From: Sphingomonas sp. Leaf9
GTDB lineage: Bacteria > Pseudomonadota > Alphaproteobacteria > Sphingomonadales > Sphingomonadaceae
Assembly (NCBI RefSeq): GCF_001421355.1
Contig: NZ_LMKC01000002.1
Location: 307,720 to 371,719, forward strand
Reading direction: 5' to 3'
Length of the DNA stretch: 64,000 nucleotides
Shown here: piece by piece, positions 1-7,080 of the stretch
Layout: each line of letters starts with the position of its first letter
Numbering within the stretch: position 1 is the stretch's first letter
Notes under the pieces: generated by a model
The model's database searches: none
What the model saw: only the letters and a program-made list of their open reading frames with translations
What the model was told of the DNA's origin: nothing
Program-made: the position numbers and the translations under genes

Positions 1-455
1 TGGTGATCGACCGGGTGGCGGCCACGCCGCGCGCGCAGGTTGCGGTGACGCCACCGGGCGCGTTCATCCTCGGCTGGCGACGGTCGAAATCGTTCGCGAC
101 CGCGCCCGATCCGGGCCTGACGCCGCCGGTCAACGACAATAACAGCTGGGACTTCACCCGCAGCGGCAGCGCCGCCGCGCCCGAAGCCGGGCCGTCGTTC
201 CGCCTGTACCGCGCCACGCTGCCCGAACGGCGGCGGGTGATGGCGGAGGGCGGCATGGTCAGCTTTGCGCAGGTCGAGGGGCGGGCGAGCGTCTATATCG
301 ACGGTCGGCAGGCCGGAGCGAAGACCGACCCCGACGCCGGGCCGCTGGTGGTGCCGGTGCCCGCCGGGGCTAAGGTGGTGGCGGTGCTGATCGAGGCGGT
401 ACCGGGCGCGCGGTCGGGGATTACCGGGGCGGTTCGGCTGGCGCCGAAGGGGTAG
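1..455 (+). CDS. C-terminal end of a probable glycoside hydrolase (possibly GH2 beta-galactosidase), 5' truncated by window
   Basis: An open frame enters the window at base 3 with no start of its own and ends with TAG at 453-455, so only about the last 150 residues are present. The visible part has the look of C-terminal beta-sandwich material: an NDNNSWDF motif, a YRATL segment and a stretch (VYIDGRQAG) typical of sugar-binding jelly-roll domains of GH2-type enzymes. No catalytic residues are visible. It converges on the six-gene glycosidase operon that follows on the other strand, which fits another carbohydrate-active enzyme; a beta-galactosidase would suit Lewis-a-type plant N-glycan antennae. 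The family call rests on general resemblance and context and is weak. Confidence 0.4.
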   Translation, partial: VIDRVAATPRAQVAVTPPGAFILGWRRSKSFATAPDPGLTPPVNDNNSWDFTRSGSAAAPEAGPSFRLYRATLPERRRVMAEGGMVSFAQVEGRASVYIDGRQAGAKTDPDAGPLVVPVPAGAKVVAVLIEAVPGARSGITGAVRLAPKG

Positions 456-475
456 GGGGCGACATCCCCTTACCC

Positions 476-521
476 CTCCCCCCGTTCGGCTCGAACCTGC
501 GCTCGAAGCAAACGGGGGGAG
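476..521. terminator. Convergent hairpin between the truncated hydrolase and the GH29 gene
   Basis: A perfect 11-bp inverted repeat (CTCCCCCCGTT at 476-486, AACGGGGGGAG at 511-521) with a 24-nt loop sits between two convergent stops (455 and 531). There is no clear U tract on either side, so it may be a transcript 3'-end stabiliser rather than a classical intrinsic terminator. Confidence 0.45.
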
Positions 522-530
522 CTAGCTGCC

Positions 531-2429
531 CTATCGGAACGCGCCGATTTCCGCGACGGCGATCGCCGGGGCAGGCACCGCCGGCTGCGGGAAGGCGAAG
601 CGCAGATAGCGGGCCGAGCGCGCGGCGGTGAACGGCAGGCGCTGGGTCGCGCGGGCATAGTTGATGTTGGGGAATTCGCCTTCGCCACCCGGCTTCCACG
701 TCTTGCCGTCGACGCTGGTTTCCACGCGATATTTCATCGGCGGCGCGGCGTTCGGGTCGATGTGCCGCGTCGGGGTCAGGGTGAAGCCGGCGAGCTTTTC
801 CGCGCGACCCATGTCGATGGTCAGCGACGCGGGCGCGGGGCTGGTCCACGCGGTGCGCGGGGATGCGTCGAGCAGGGCTTCGCCGCCGGGAGCGCTGGCG
901 GCGGTCACCTTCCACCCTGCACGGTCGACGATGCTCGGATCGCTGACCTTCAGCGGCGGCAGGTCGATGGGGGCGACCGAGCGGAACAGCGCGAATTCGC
1001 GGATCGCCGGGCCGGCTTCGGCGGCGACGGTGCGGAAGCGGACGCGGCGCGGCGCGATCGGGGCGGGGAGGCGCACGAGGCGCTGCGGGCCGACCATGTC
1101 CTTTTCGGCGACCGTGGTCCACTGGTCGCCGCCGTCCGATACGTCGATGGCGAAGCGGGTGACACGGAGACCCAGCGGCAGCCATTCCTGCAACCGTACC
1201 GTGTCGAAGCTGCGGCCCGGCGGCAGGTCGAGGATGATGCTCGCATCCTTCGCATCCGCTGGGGCGAGCCAGAAGGTGTCGAGATTGCCGTCGTTGACGT
1301 TGCGGGCGGTGCTGCCGGTGTCGGCGCTGGCGGTGACGACCGCGCCGGCCGCCAGATCGTTGGCGAAGGTTGCGCGCAGGGCGTTGCCGAAGGCGGTCAG
1401 GCTGGCGACGTCGCGGTCGTGGATGCGGCCGCGGCGGTCGGGGGGCAGGTTGAGGTGGAAGGTCGTGCCATGGCCGACCGACTGATCGTACATCTCCATG
1501 ATTTTGCTGGGGTTTTTAACCTGGGCGTCCTCGTCGGCGTGGTAGAACCAGCCCGGCCGGATCGAGACGTTGGTCTCCGCCGGCCACCACAGCGGCGCAC
1601 CGCGCACGCCGGTGTTACCTTCGGCCTGGTCATAGGGGTGGTTCGGCATGGTCGGCCAGCAGGGGTCGGCGGCATGGCCGTCCTCGTTGCCGACCCAGCG
1701 AATGTCGGCACCCAGGGGATCGAAGGTGCAGGCATCGGGTTGCAGCTGGTGGACCAGCGCGATGATCGACGGCCAGTTATAATATTGAACCGCATCGATT
1801 TTCCGCGTCTCGCGCGCGCCGCCATAATAGCCGTCGCCACCGTTCGCTCCGTCGAACCACACCTCGAACAGCTTGCCATAGCGGGTGCACAATTCGGTAA
1901 GCTGCGCGCGGTAATAGGTGATGTAGCTGGGCGCGCCATAGTCCGCGCGATTGCGGTCCCAGGGTGACAGATACACGCCGAAGTTGATCCCGCCGCGCCG
2001 GCATGCCGCCTCCAGTTCGCCGACAATGTCGCCTTTGCCCCCTTTATAGGGCGAATTGCGGATGCAATGTTCGGTCAGCATCGTCGGCCACAGGCAGAAG
2101 CCGTCATGATGCTTGGCGGTCAGGATCAGGCCGGTAAGGCCGCCGGCCTTTGCCGCCGCGACGATCTGGTCGGGGTCGAAATCGGTCGGGTTGAACAGCT
2201 TGGGGTCTTCGTCGCCGTACCCCCATTCCTTGTCGGTGAAGGTGTTGATCGAGAAATGGATGAAGCCGTACTGACGATGGTCATGCCATTTCAGCTGGCG
2301 CGGCGAGGGCGTCGCCCCCCATGGTGCGGGCAGCGCGGTCGGGGCCGGGGTGATCGCGGCGCGCGGGGCGCAGGCGGCGGCACCGGCGATCAGGCTGCTG
2401 CCCATCAGGCTGCGGCGGGAAAGGGTCAT
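531..2429 (-). CDS. GH29 alpha-L-fucosidase with C-terminal discoidin-like domains, exported (possible lipoprotein)
   Basis: 632 aa. Hydrolyses alpha-L-fucosides, here probably core or antennary fucose of glycoproteins. The N-terminus SRRSLMGSSLIAGAAAC combines a twin-arginine-like motif with a lipobox-like Cys at residue 20, so a Tat-exported lipoprotein is plausible. The GH29 barrel follows, with KHHDGF (106-111), YLSPWDR (153-159) and WFDGANG (191-197), whose Asp193 is the expected nucleophile. The C-terminal third carries two F5/8-type-C-like sandwich segments. The ATG at 2429 overlaps the TGA of the upstream gene (ATGA), which fixes the start and implies translational coupling. It is the last gene of the operon. 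Family is secure; linkage specificity (alpha-1,3 versus others) cannot be read from sequence. Confidence 0.9.
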   Translation of the reverse strand: MTLSRRSLMGSSLIAGAAACAPRAAITPAPTALPAPWGATPSPRQLKWHDHRQYGFIHFSINTFTDKEWGYGDEDPKLFNPTDFDPDQIVAAAKAGGLTGLILTAKHHDGFCLWPTMLTEHCIRNSPYKGGKGDIVGELEAACRRGGINFGVYLSPWDRNRADYGAPSYITYYRAQLTELCTRYGKLFEVWFDGANGGDGYYGGARETRKIDAVQYYNWPSIIALVHQLQPDACTFDPLGADIRWVGNEDGHAADPCWPTMPNHPYDQAEGNTGVRGAPLWWPAETNVSIRPGWFYHADEDAQVKNPSKIMEMYDQSVGHGTTFHLNLPPDRRGRIHDRDVASLTAFGNALRATFANDLAAGAVVTASADTGSTARNVNDGNLDTFWLAPADAKDASIILDLPPGRSFDTVRLQEWLPLGLRVTRFAIDVSDGGDQWTTVAEKDMVGPQRLVRLPAPIAPRRVRFRTVAAEAGPAIREFALFRSVAPIDLPPLKVSDPSIVDRAGWKVTAASAPGGEALLDASPRTAWTSPAPASLTIDMGRAEKLAGFTLTPTRHIDPNAAPPMKYRVETSVDGKTWKPGGEGEFPNINYARATQRLPFTAARSARYLRFAFPQPAVPAPAIAVAEIGAFR

Positions 2430-4789
2430 TGCGATACTCCGGGTGCGTTTGATTCGGGAGACAGGGGTTCGGGGATCAGCCAGGCCTGCGCGATCTGATG
2501 ACCGCGCCCGCCGCCGCCGATGCCGGCGGGGCGATGCCATTCGAGGGTCAGCGTACCGCTGGCAGTGAGGCTCTGCGGAATGGCGGTCTCGACCGTATCG
2601 CGGTCGCCGCTGCGCGGGCGGAAGGGGTGGAGTTCGACACCGTTACCGGTCAGTCGCATCGGCAACGCGTAATCCTCGCCCGCCCAGCGCGCGACCAGGC
2701 GGTAGCGGCGGTTCCGCTCCAGCCCCGTATAGCGCAGCCGCACCGGGGTTTCGTATAGCCCCTCGGCATAGCTCAGGTCCGCCATGCGCCAGCCTTGATC
2801 GGGGTAATGATCGGCGACGCCGTCGATCGCGCTGTCGAGCGACTGCGGATCGGCATCGAAGCCGGCCCCACGCACCAGATGCGGTTCGGCGGTCGGGTCG
2901 CCCAGATCGTCGTACAGCGCCATGTCGCGGGTGCGCCACGGATCGCCGATCACGGCCAGCCGGGCGGCGGCGTCGGGATGGGGCAGCGCGGCGGCAATGT
3001 CGGCTTCGACGGCGGTGCGGTCGTTCAACTGAATATCGGCACGGTCGAGGTTTGCGCCGCGTTCCCAGTTCGACGCGCCATGGCGCGGCACCGACAGCTG
3101 CATCCGCGCGCGGTCCCACAGCCGGTCGGCGATGGCGGTCAGGTCGGTGCGCAGCGGCGCGACGATCGCCGGTTCGGGGCGGGCATAGGCGAAGCGCGCG
3201 GCGACGGCGGCGGCCTCCGCACCGGTCGCGGGCGCCTGTCGCAGCGTGTAGAGCGCCTCGGCCTGCGTAGCCTTGGCCGCGATCAGGCGGTGGCGGACCA
3301 GCGCGTCATAGGTCGCGCGGTAGCGATAGAGGTCGATCCGCCAGTCGGCCCAGCGCGCCGGGCGGATACCGTTCACCAGCGCCAGCGTCGCATCGATCCC
3401 GGCATTGGCCGACGGATCGCCGCGCCAATTGCCCTCCAGTGCGGCCGGCACGGCGGCAAAGGCCCGGTCGCCGACGAACATCCGGGCATAGTCGTCGGCG
3501 ATCTCGGCCAAGGGCGTGGCCGGGTTCCAGCCGAGGCGGAACCACTGGGTCACGTTCCAGTCGTCGTTCACCCCCTCGCTATAGGTCACGAAGCCACGCG
3601 TGGCCGGGGCGAGGTATGCGAAGATGCGCTGGGTCGCGGCGGGGCGCGGGTTCACCGGCTCGCGGCCCTGCGTCAGTGCGAAGGCGGGGTGCCAGTCGGG
3701 GATCGGGAATTGCGCGTGCATCGTGTGCGCGGTGTCGGGATAGGTTTCGAGTGGGTAGCGGCCGGCGATGCGGCGACGATGCTCGGCGATACTGTCGCGC
3801 GTCTGCGGCCCGACGAAGAGTGCGGTCAGCCAGCGCGGGTTCCTTGCCAGTTGCGCGTGGAAGGCGTCGAGGTCGGCGGCGTCGAACCCCTGCGTCGACA
3901 GCAGGACTTCGGCCTTCGCGAAACGCTGTCGCAGGGCCGCCGTGATGCGTTCCGCGACCGGGAACAGCCGGTCGGGCGCGGTATGGCCGGGATCGCCGCC
4001 GGGAATGTAGAGCGCGTCGAGCGCGGGGAGCTTTGCGGCCAGCGTGGTGAAGTCGGCGACTTCGGCATCGGCGCTGCCGGGCTTCTGGTAATCGCGCAGC
4101 AGGGGATAGAAGAGTGCGACGTCGATCCCCAGCCGGTGCGTCGCCTGTGCGACCGCGATCAGCGTTTCGGTGGCGGGTAGCGGGGAGAGCGGCGAGGTGG
4201 CGTCGTCGTCCGATACCGGCGCGATGAACTGGATGCGGTTGCCGCCCAGCAGCGCGAAATCCTCGATCCGGCGCGTCAGCATGGGCAGGTCCCAGGCGTC
4301 GTAGCTGTTGTTCTTGGCGCGGTAGCCGATCTGGGTCCCGCGGATCGCCATCACCGGGGCTTCGGCGACATGGGGCGGGGCGGTGAGGGTAAGGTTGTCG
4401 AGGTGGCGTAGCAGATAGCCGGCGGCGAACAGGCGCGCGCGGGTGGTGGCGGCGCGGATGGTGATGGTGCAGGTGGTGGTGTCGATCGCGAAGGCTTCGG
4501 GGGCGAGCTTTGCCGGCAGGAAGCGGATGGTGACTTCCGCGCATGCTCCGTATCGCCGCGCAGGCGGGGATCCAGGGTGGGACTCACGACCGTTGGTTTT
4601 GCCTGGCTCTCGACCCCCGCCTGCGCGGGGGTACGGCTGGGGTTTGGATGACGGGCGAGGGCACGCCGCACCCCGCTCCGCCAGCCGTTCGCGCAGCACC
4701 TGCGCCGCCGGGTCGCTCCCGACGACGCACGCGGCGTCCAGCGGCACGACGACCGGCGCGGCGGTGGCGAGGAGGGTGGCGAGGATCAC
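2426..4789 (-). CDS. Uncharacterised glycoside hydrolase-like protein with GH20b/zincin-like N-domain and alpha/beta barrel
   Basis: 787 aa from a GTG at 4789 whose last two bases overlap the upstream TGA (GTGA); no better start exists. A short hydrophobic N-terminus (MILATLLATAAPVVVPLDA) may be a signal peptide. Residues about 20-140 resemble the zincin-like domain that precedes the barrel in GH20, GH67, GH84 and GH115 (RARLFAAGYLLRHL). The barrel starts near 147 (MAIRGTQIGYRAKNNSYDAW). Acidic clusters that could hold the catalytic pair are VSDDDATSP (202-210), the motif PGGDPGHT and SEGVNDDWN. The C-terminus has a sandwich-like region. I do not recognise a characterised family; homologues I can recall are annotated hypothetical. 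Residues about 43-84 are a Pro/Gly/Arg-rich insertion encoded by a palindromic repeat. Its place between GH92 and GH29 suggests a missing glycan-trimming step. Confidence 0.7.
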   Translation of the reverse strand: MILATLLATAAPVVVPLDAACVVGSDPAAQVLRERLAERGAACPRPSSKPQPYPRAGGGREPGKTNGRESHPGSPPARRYGACAEVTIRFLPAKLAPEAFAIDTTTCTITIRAATTRARLFAAGYLLRHLDNLTLTAPPHVAEAPVMAIRGTQIGYRAKNNSYDAWDLPMLTRRIEDFALLGGNRIQFIAPVSDDDATSPLSPLPATETLIAVAQATHRLGIDVALFYPLLRDYQKPGSADAEVADFTTLAAKLPALDALYIPGGDPGHTAPDRLFPVAERITAALRQRFAKAEVLLSTQGFDAADLDAFHAQLARNPRWLTALFVGPQTRDSIAEHRRRIAGRYPLETYPDTAHTMHAQFPIPDWHPAFALTQGREPVNPRPAATQRIFAYLAPATRGFVTYSEGVNDDWNVTQWFRLGWNPATPLAEIADDYARMFVGDRAFAAVPAALEGNWRGDPSANAGIDATLALVNGIRPARWADWRIDLYRYRATYDALVRHRLIAAKATQAEALYTLRQAPATGAEAAAVAARFAYARPEPAIVAPLRTDLTAIADRLWDRARMQLSVPRHGASNWERGANLDRADIQLNDRTAVEADIAAALPHPDAAARLAVIGDPWRTRDMALYDDLGDPTAEPHLVRGAGFDADPQSLDSAIDGVADHYPDQGWRMADLSYAEGLYETPVRLRYTGLERNRRYRLVARWAGEDYALPMRLTGNGVELHPFRPRSGDRDTVETAIPQSLTASGTLTLEWHRPAGIGGGGRGHQIAQAWLIPEPLSPESNAPGVSQ
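4538..4663. repeat. Palindromic intergenic-type repeat inserted in frame inside a coding sequence
   Basis: GCGCAGGCGGGG at 4558-4569 and its exact complement CCCCGCCTGCGC at 4615-4626 form a stem around a 45-nt spacer, and the flanks (GGATCCAGG, GGATGACG) have the style of sphingomonad intergenic repeats. It lies inside the uncharacterised hydrolase gene, contributes about 42 codons, and keeps the frame open. Outer limits are estimates based on where conserved-looking protein sequence resumes. Confidence 0.6.
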
Positions 4790-7080
4790 CGCCTGCCCGG
4801 CCGATCCCCGGGCGCACGGCCGAACGCCTTGTTCGGGGTCGCCGCCATGTCGAACACCAGCCGACCGCCCTTCACCAGATCGGCATGCGCGATCCAGCTC
4901 TTGGTCCACGGCCGCCCGTTCCACGTCACGCTGCGGACATAGGGGCGGTCGGGGGCGTTGCCGCGTGCCTCGACCACCAGCGTGCGGCCGCCACCGACCT
5001 GCACCGTCGCACGGTCGAACAGGGGGGAGCCCAGCACATAGGTCGCGCTGACCGGATCGACCGGATAGAAGCCCAATGCCGACAGCAGATACCACGCGCT
5101 CATCTGCCCGCAGTCGTCGTTGCCGATGATGCCGTCGGGGCGGTCGTGGTACATTTCGGTCAGCAGCCGGCGGACCATCGCCTGCGTCTTATAGGGCGCG
5201 CCGCAATAGGCGTAGAGATAGGCGACGTGGTGGCTGGGTTCGTTGCCGTGGGCATATTGCCCGACCAGCCCGGAAATGTCGGGCGGCGCGTCGGCGGGCA
5301 GTTCGGACGAGGCGGTGAACAGGCCGTCCAGCTTCGCTTCGAACGCCGCATCGCCGCCCATCGCCGCGATCAGGCCGGGGACGTCGTGCTGGTTGAGGAA
5401 GGTCGCCTGCCAGCTGTTGCTCTCGGTATAGTCGCGCCACTTCTTCGAATGGCCGATGCCGTTCGGGGCAAAGGGTTCGGCCCAGCTGCCATCGGCAAGC
5501 CGAGCGCGCGCGAAGCCCAGTTTCGCGTCGAACACGTTGCGCCAGTTGCCCGACCGTTTCCGCAACCGCGCCGCGCTGGCGGCATCGCCCGCGGCATCGG
5601 CGATGAACGCGCCGGCATAGTCGTCATACGCGAATTCCAGCGTCTTCGACACGCTTTCGAAGATGCGGTCGGCAGGCGCATAGCCGAGTTCGTCATAGGC
5701 CTGCACGCCGATGCTGTTGTCGAGGTTCGGCGTGGTCCAGTCGAACGAGCGCTTCTTCACGCCCCCCCATGCGGCGGCATAGTCGGCGACGACGCCCTTG
5801 GCGCGTGCCTCCGCCATCACCGGCACCGCGTGCCAGCCGATCATGCAGCCGGTCTCGACGCCCTGCAGCGGCCAGACGGGCGGGCCGAACGGGCTTTGCT
5901 GGGTCTGGCGGATCAGGTCGCGGGTGAATTGTTGCGTCCGCGCCGGGCGGATCAGCGTCTGCAAGGGATGGAAGGCGCGGTAGGTGTCCCACAGCGAATA
6001 GGCGCTGTAGGCCGCTTCGCCCTTCGGTATGGTATGCGTCTGGCGGTCCAGCCCGACATAGCGGCCGTCGACGTCGGAGAAGAGCGTCGGGCCGATCGAG
6101 GCGTGATAGAGGGCCGATGCGGCGACGGTGCGCTGTACTTCGGTGCCGCCGTCGAAGCGGATCAGGTCGAGTTCGCGCGCCCATGCCGAACGCGCGGCGC
6201 GGGCATAGCGGTCGAAATCCCAATGCTTTGCTTCGGCGGCCAGGTTCGCCTTGGCGCCGTTCAGGTCGACCGCCGAGATGCCGGTGCGGATCACGATCGG
6301 CGCAGCGCCGGCGTCGGTATAGTGCAGGACCGCCTTGACCCGCTTGGCCGCAACGCCCTTTGCGCCGGCCGGCGCGTCGCTGTCGCCGAAGAACTCGATC
6401 CGGTCGGGTTTGCGCGACAGCTGCATCGCAAAGAAGATCCGCCGCCCCTTGGCCCAGCGGAATACGCGGCGGGTGCCGGTCAGCGTGCCGTCGGCCTCCA
6501 GCGTCAGCGCGGCGTCGTCGATATAGGGTGACTGGTTCGGCCCCTCCATGACGAGGTGCGACATGTCGATCAGGATGTGCGCCGGCCCGGCGGGAAAGCG
6601 GTGGCGCTGGATGCCGGTACGCTCGGTCACGGTCAGTTCGGAGCGGACACCGCTTTCGAGCGTGACGGCGTAATAGCCGGGATCGGCGACCTCTTGCCCG
6701 TAGCGCTGGCGATAGCCCTTGTCGGGATCCTCCAGCGGGCCGCCGTCAAGCAGCACCGGACCCCGCGTCGGGACGACCAGCACGTCGAGCATGTCGCCGA
6801 TGCCGGTGCCCGACAGGTGCGTGTGGCTGAAGCCCAGGATCGAGCTGTCACCCTTGTGATAGCCCGAACAGGTCGCCCAGCGCGCGGTGTCGGTGTCGGG
6901 GGAGAGCTGCACCATCCCGAACGGCATGGTCGCGCCGGGAAAGGTATGGCCGTCGCCGCCGGTGCCGACGAACAGGTCGGGGCGGGTGGCAGGCGGGGTG
7001 ACGGTCGTGGCCGGCAGGGCGGTCGCGACCGCAAGGCCGGCGCTGCTGCCGAGCAGGGCGCGGCGGGAGAGCATGGTCAT
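4786..7080 (-). CDS. GH92 alpha-mannosidase, Tat-type signal
   Basis: 764 aa. GH92 enzymes are calcium-dependent inverting exo-alpha-mannosidases (1,2-, 1,3-, 1,4- or 1,6-linked) acting on N-glycans or mannans. The N-terminus LSRRALLGSSAGLAVATALPA is a Tat-like signal. Family motifs are clear: GGDGHTFPGATMPFGMVQ (41-58), GFSHTHLSGTG (83-93), GNEPSHH near 612-618 with the general-acid Glu, and NDDCGQMSAWY near 654-664 with the catalytic-base aspartates. The ATG at 7080 overlaps the GH3 stop (ATGA). Which linkage it cuts is not visible. In Xanthomonas campestris a GH92 (NixK) removes the alpha-1,3-mannose of plant N-glycans before the GH3 xylosidase acts, and the same pair is adjacent here. Confidence 0.93.
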   Translation of the reverse strand: MTMLSRRALLGSSAGLAVATALPATTVTPPATRPDLFVGTGGDGHTFPGATMPFGMVQLSPDTDTARWATCSGYHKGDSSILGFSHTHLSGTGIGDMLDVLVVPTRGPVLLDGGPLEDPDKGYRQRYGQEVADPGYYAVTLESGVRSELTVTERTGIQRHRFPAGPAHILIDMSHLVMEGPNQSPYIDDAALTLEADGTLTGTRRVFRWAKGRRIFFAMQLSRKPDRIEFFGDSDAPAGAKGVAAKRVKAVLHYTDAGAAPIVIRTGISAVDLNGAKANLAAEAKHWDFDRYARAARSAWARELDLIRFDGGTEVQRTVAASALYHASIGPTLFSDVDGRYVGLDRQTHTIPKGEAAYSAYSLWDTYRAFHPLQTLIRPARTQQFTRDLIRQTQQSPFGPPVWPLQGVETGCMIGWHAVPVMAEARAKGVVADYAAAWGGVKKRSFDWTTPNLDNSIGVQAYDELGYAPADRIFESVSKTLEFAYDDYAGAFIADAAGDAASAARLRKRSGNWRNVFDAKLGFARARLADGSWAEPFAPNGIGHSKKWRDYTESNSWQATFLNQHDVPGLIAAMGGDAAFEAKLDGLFTASSELPADAPPDISGLVGQYAHGNEPSHHVAYLYAYCGAPYKTQAMVRRLLTEMYHDRPDGIIGNDDCGQMSAWYLLSALGFYPVDPVSATYVLGSPLFDRATVQVGGGRTLVVEARGNAPDRPYVRSVTWNGRPWTKSWIAHADLVKGGRLVFDMAATPNKAFGRAPGDRPGRR

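Noticed and set aside
4543..6531. Open frame of 662 codons antisense to GH92
   Set aside because: Composition typical of a complementary-strand shadow; starts inside the palindromic repeat; no motif or ribosome site.
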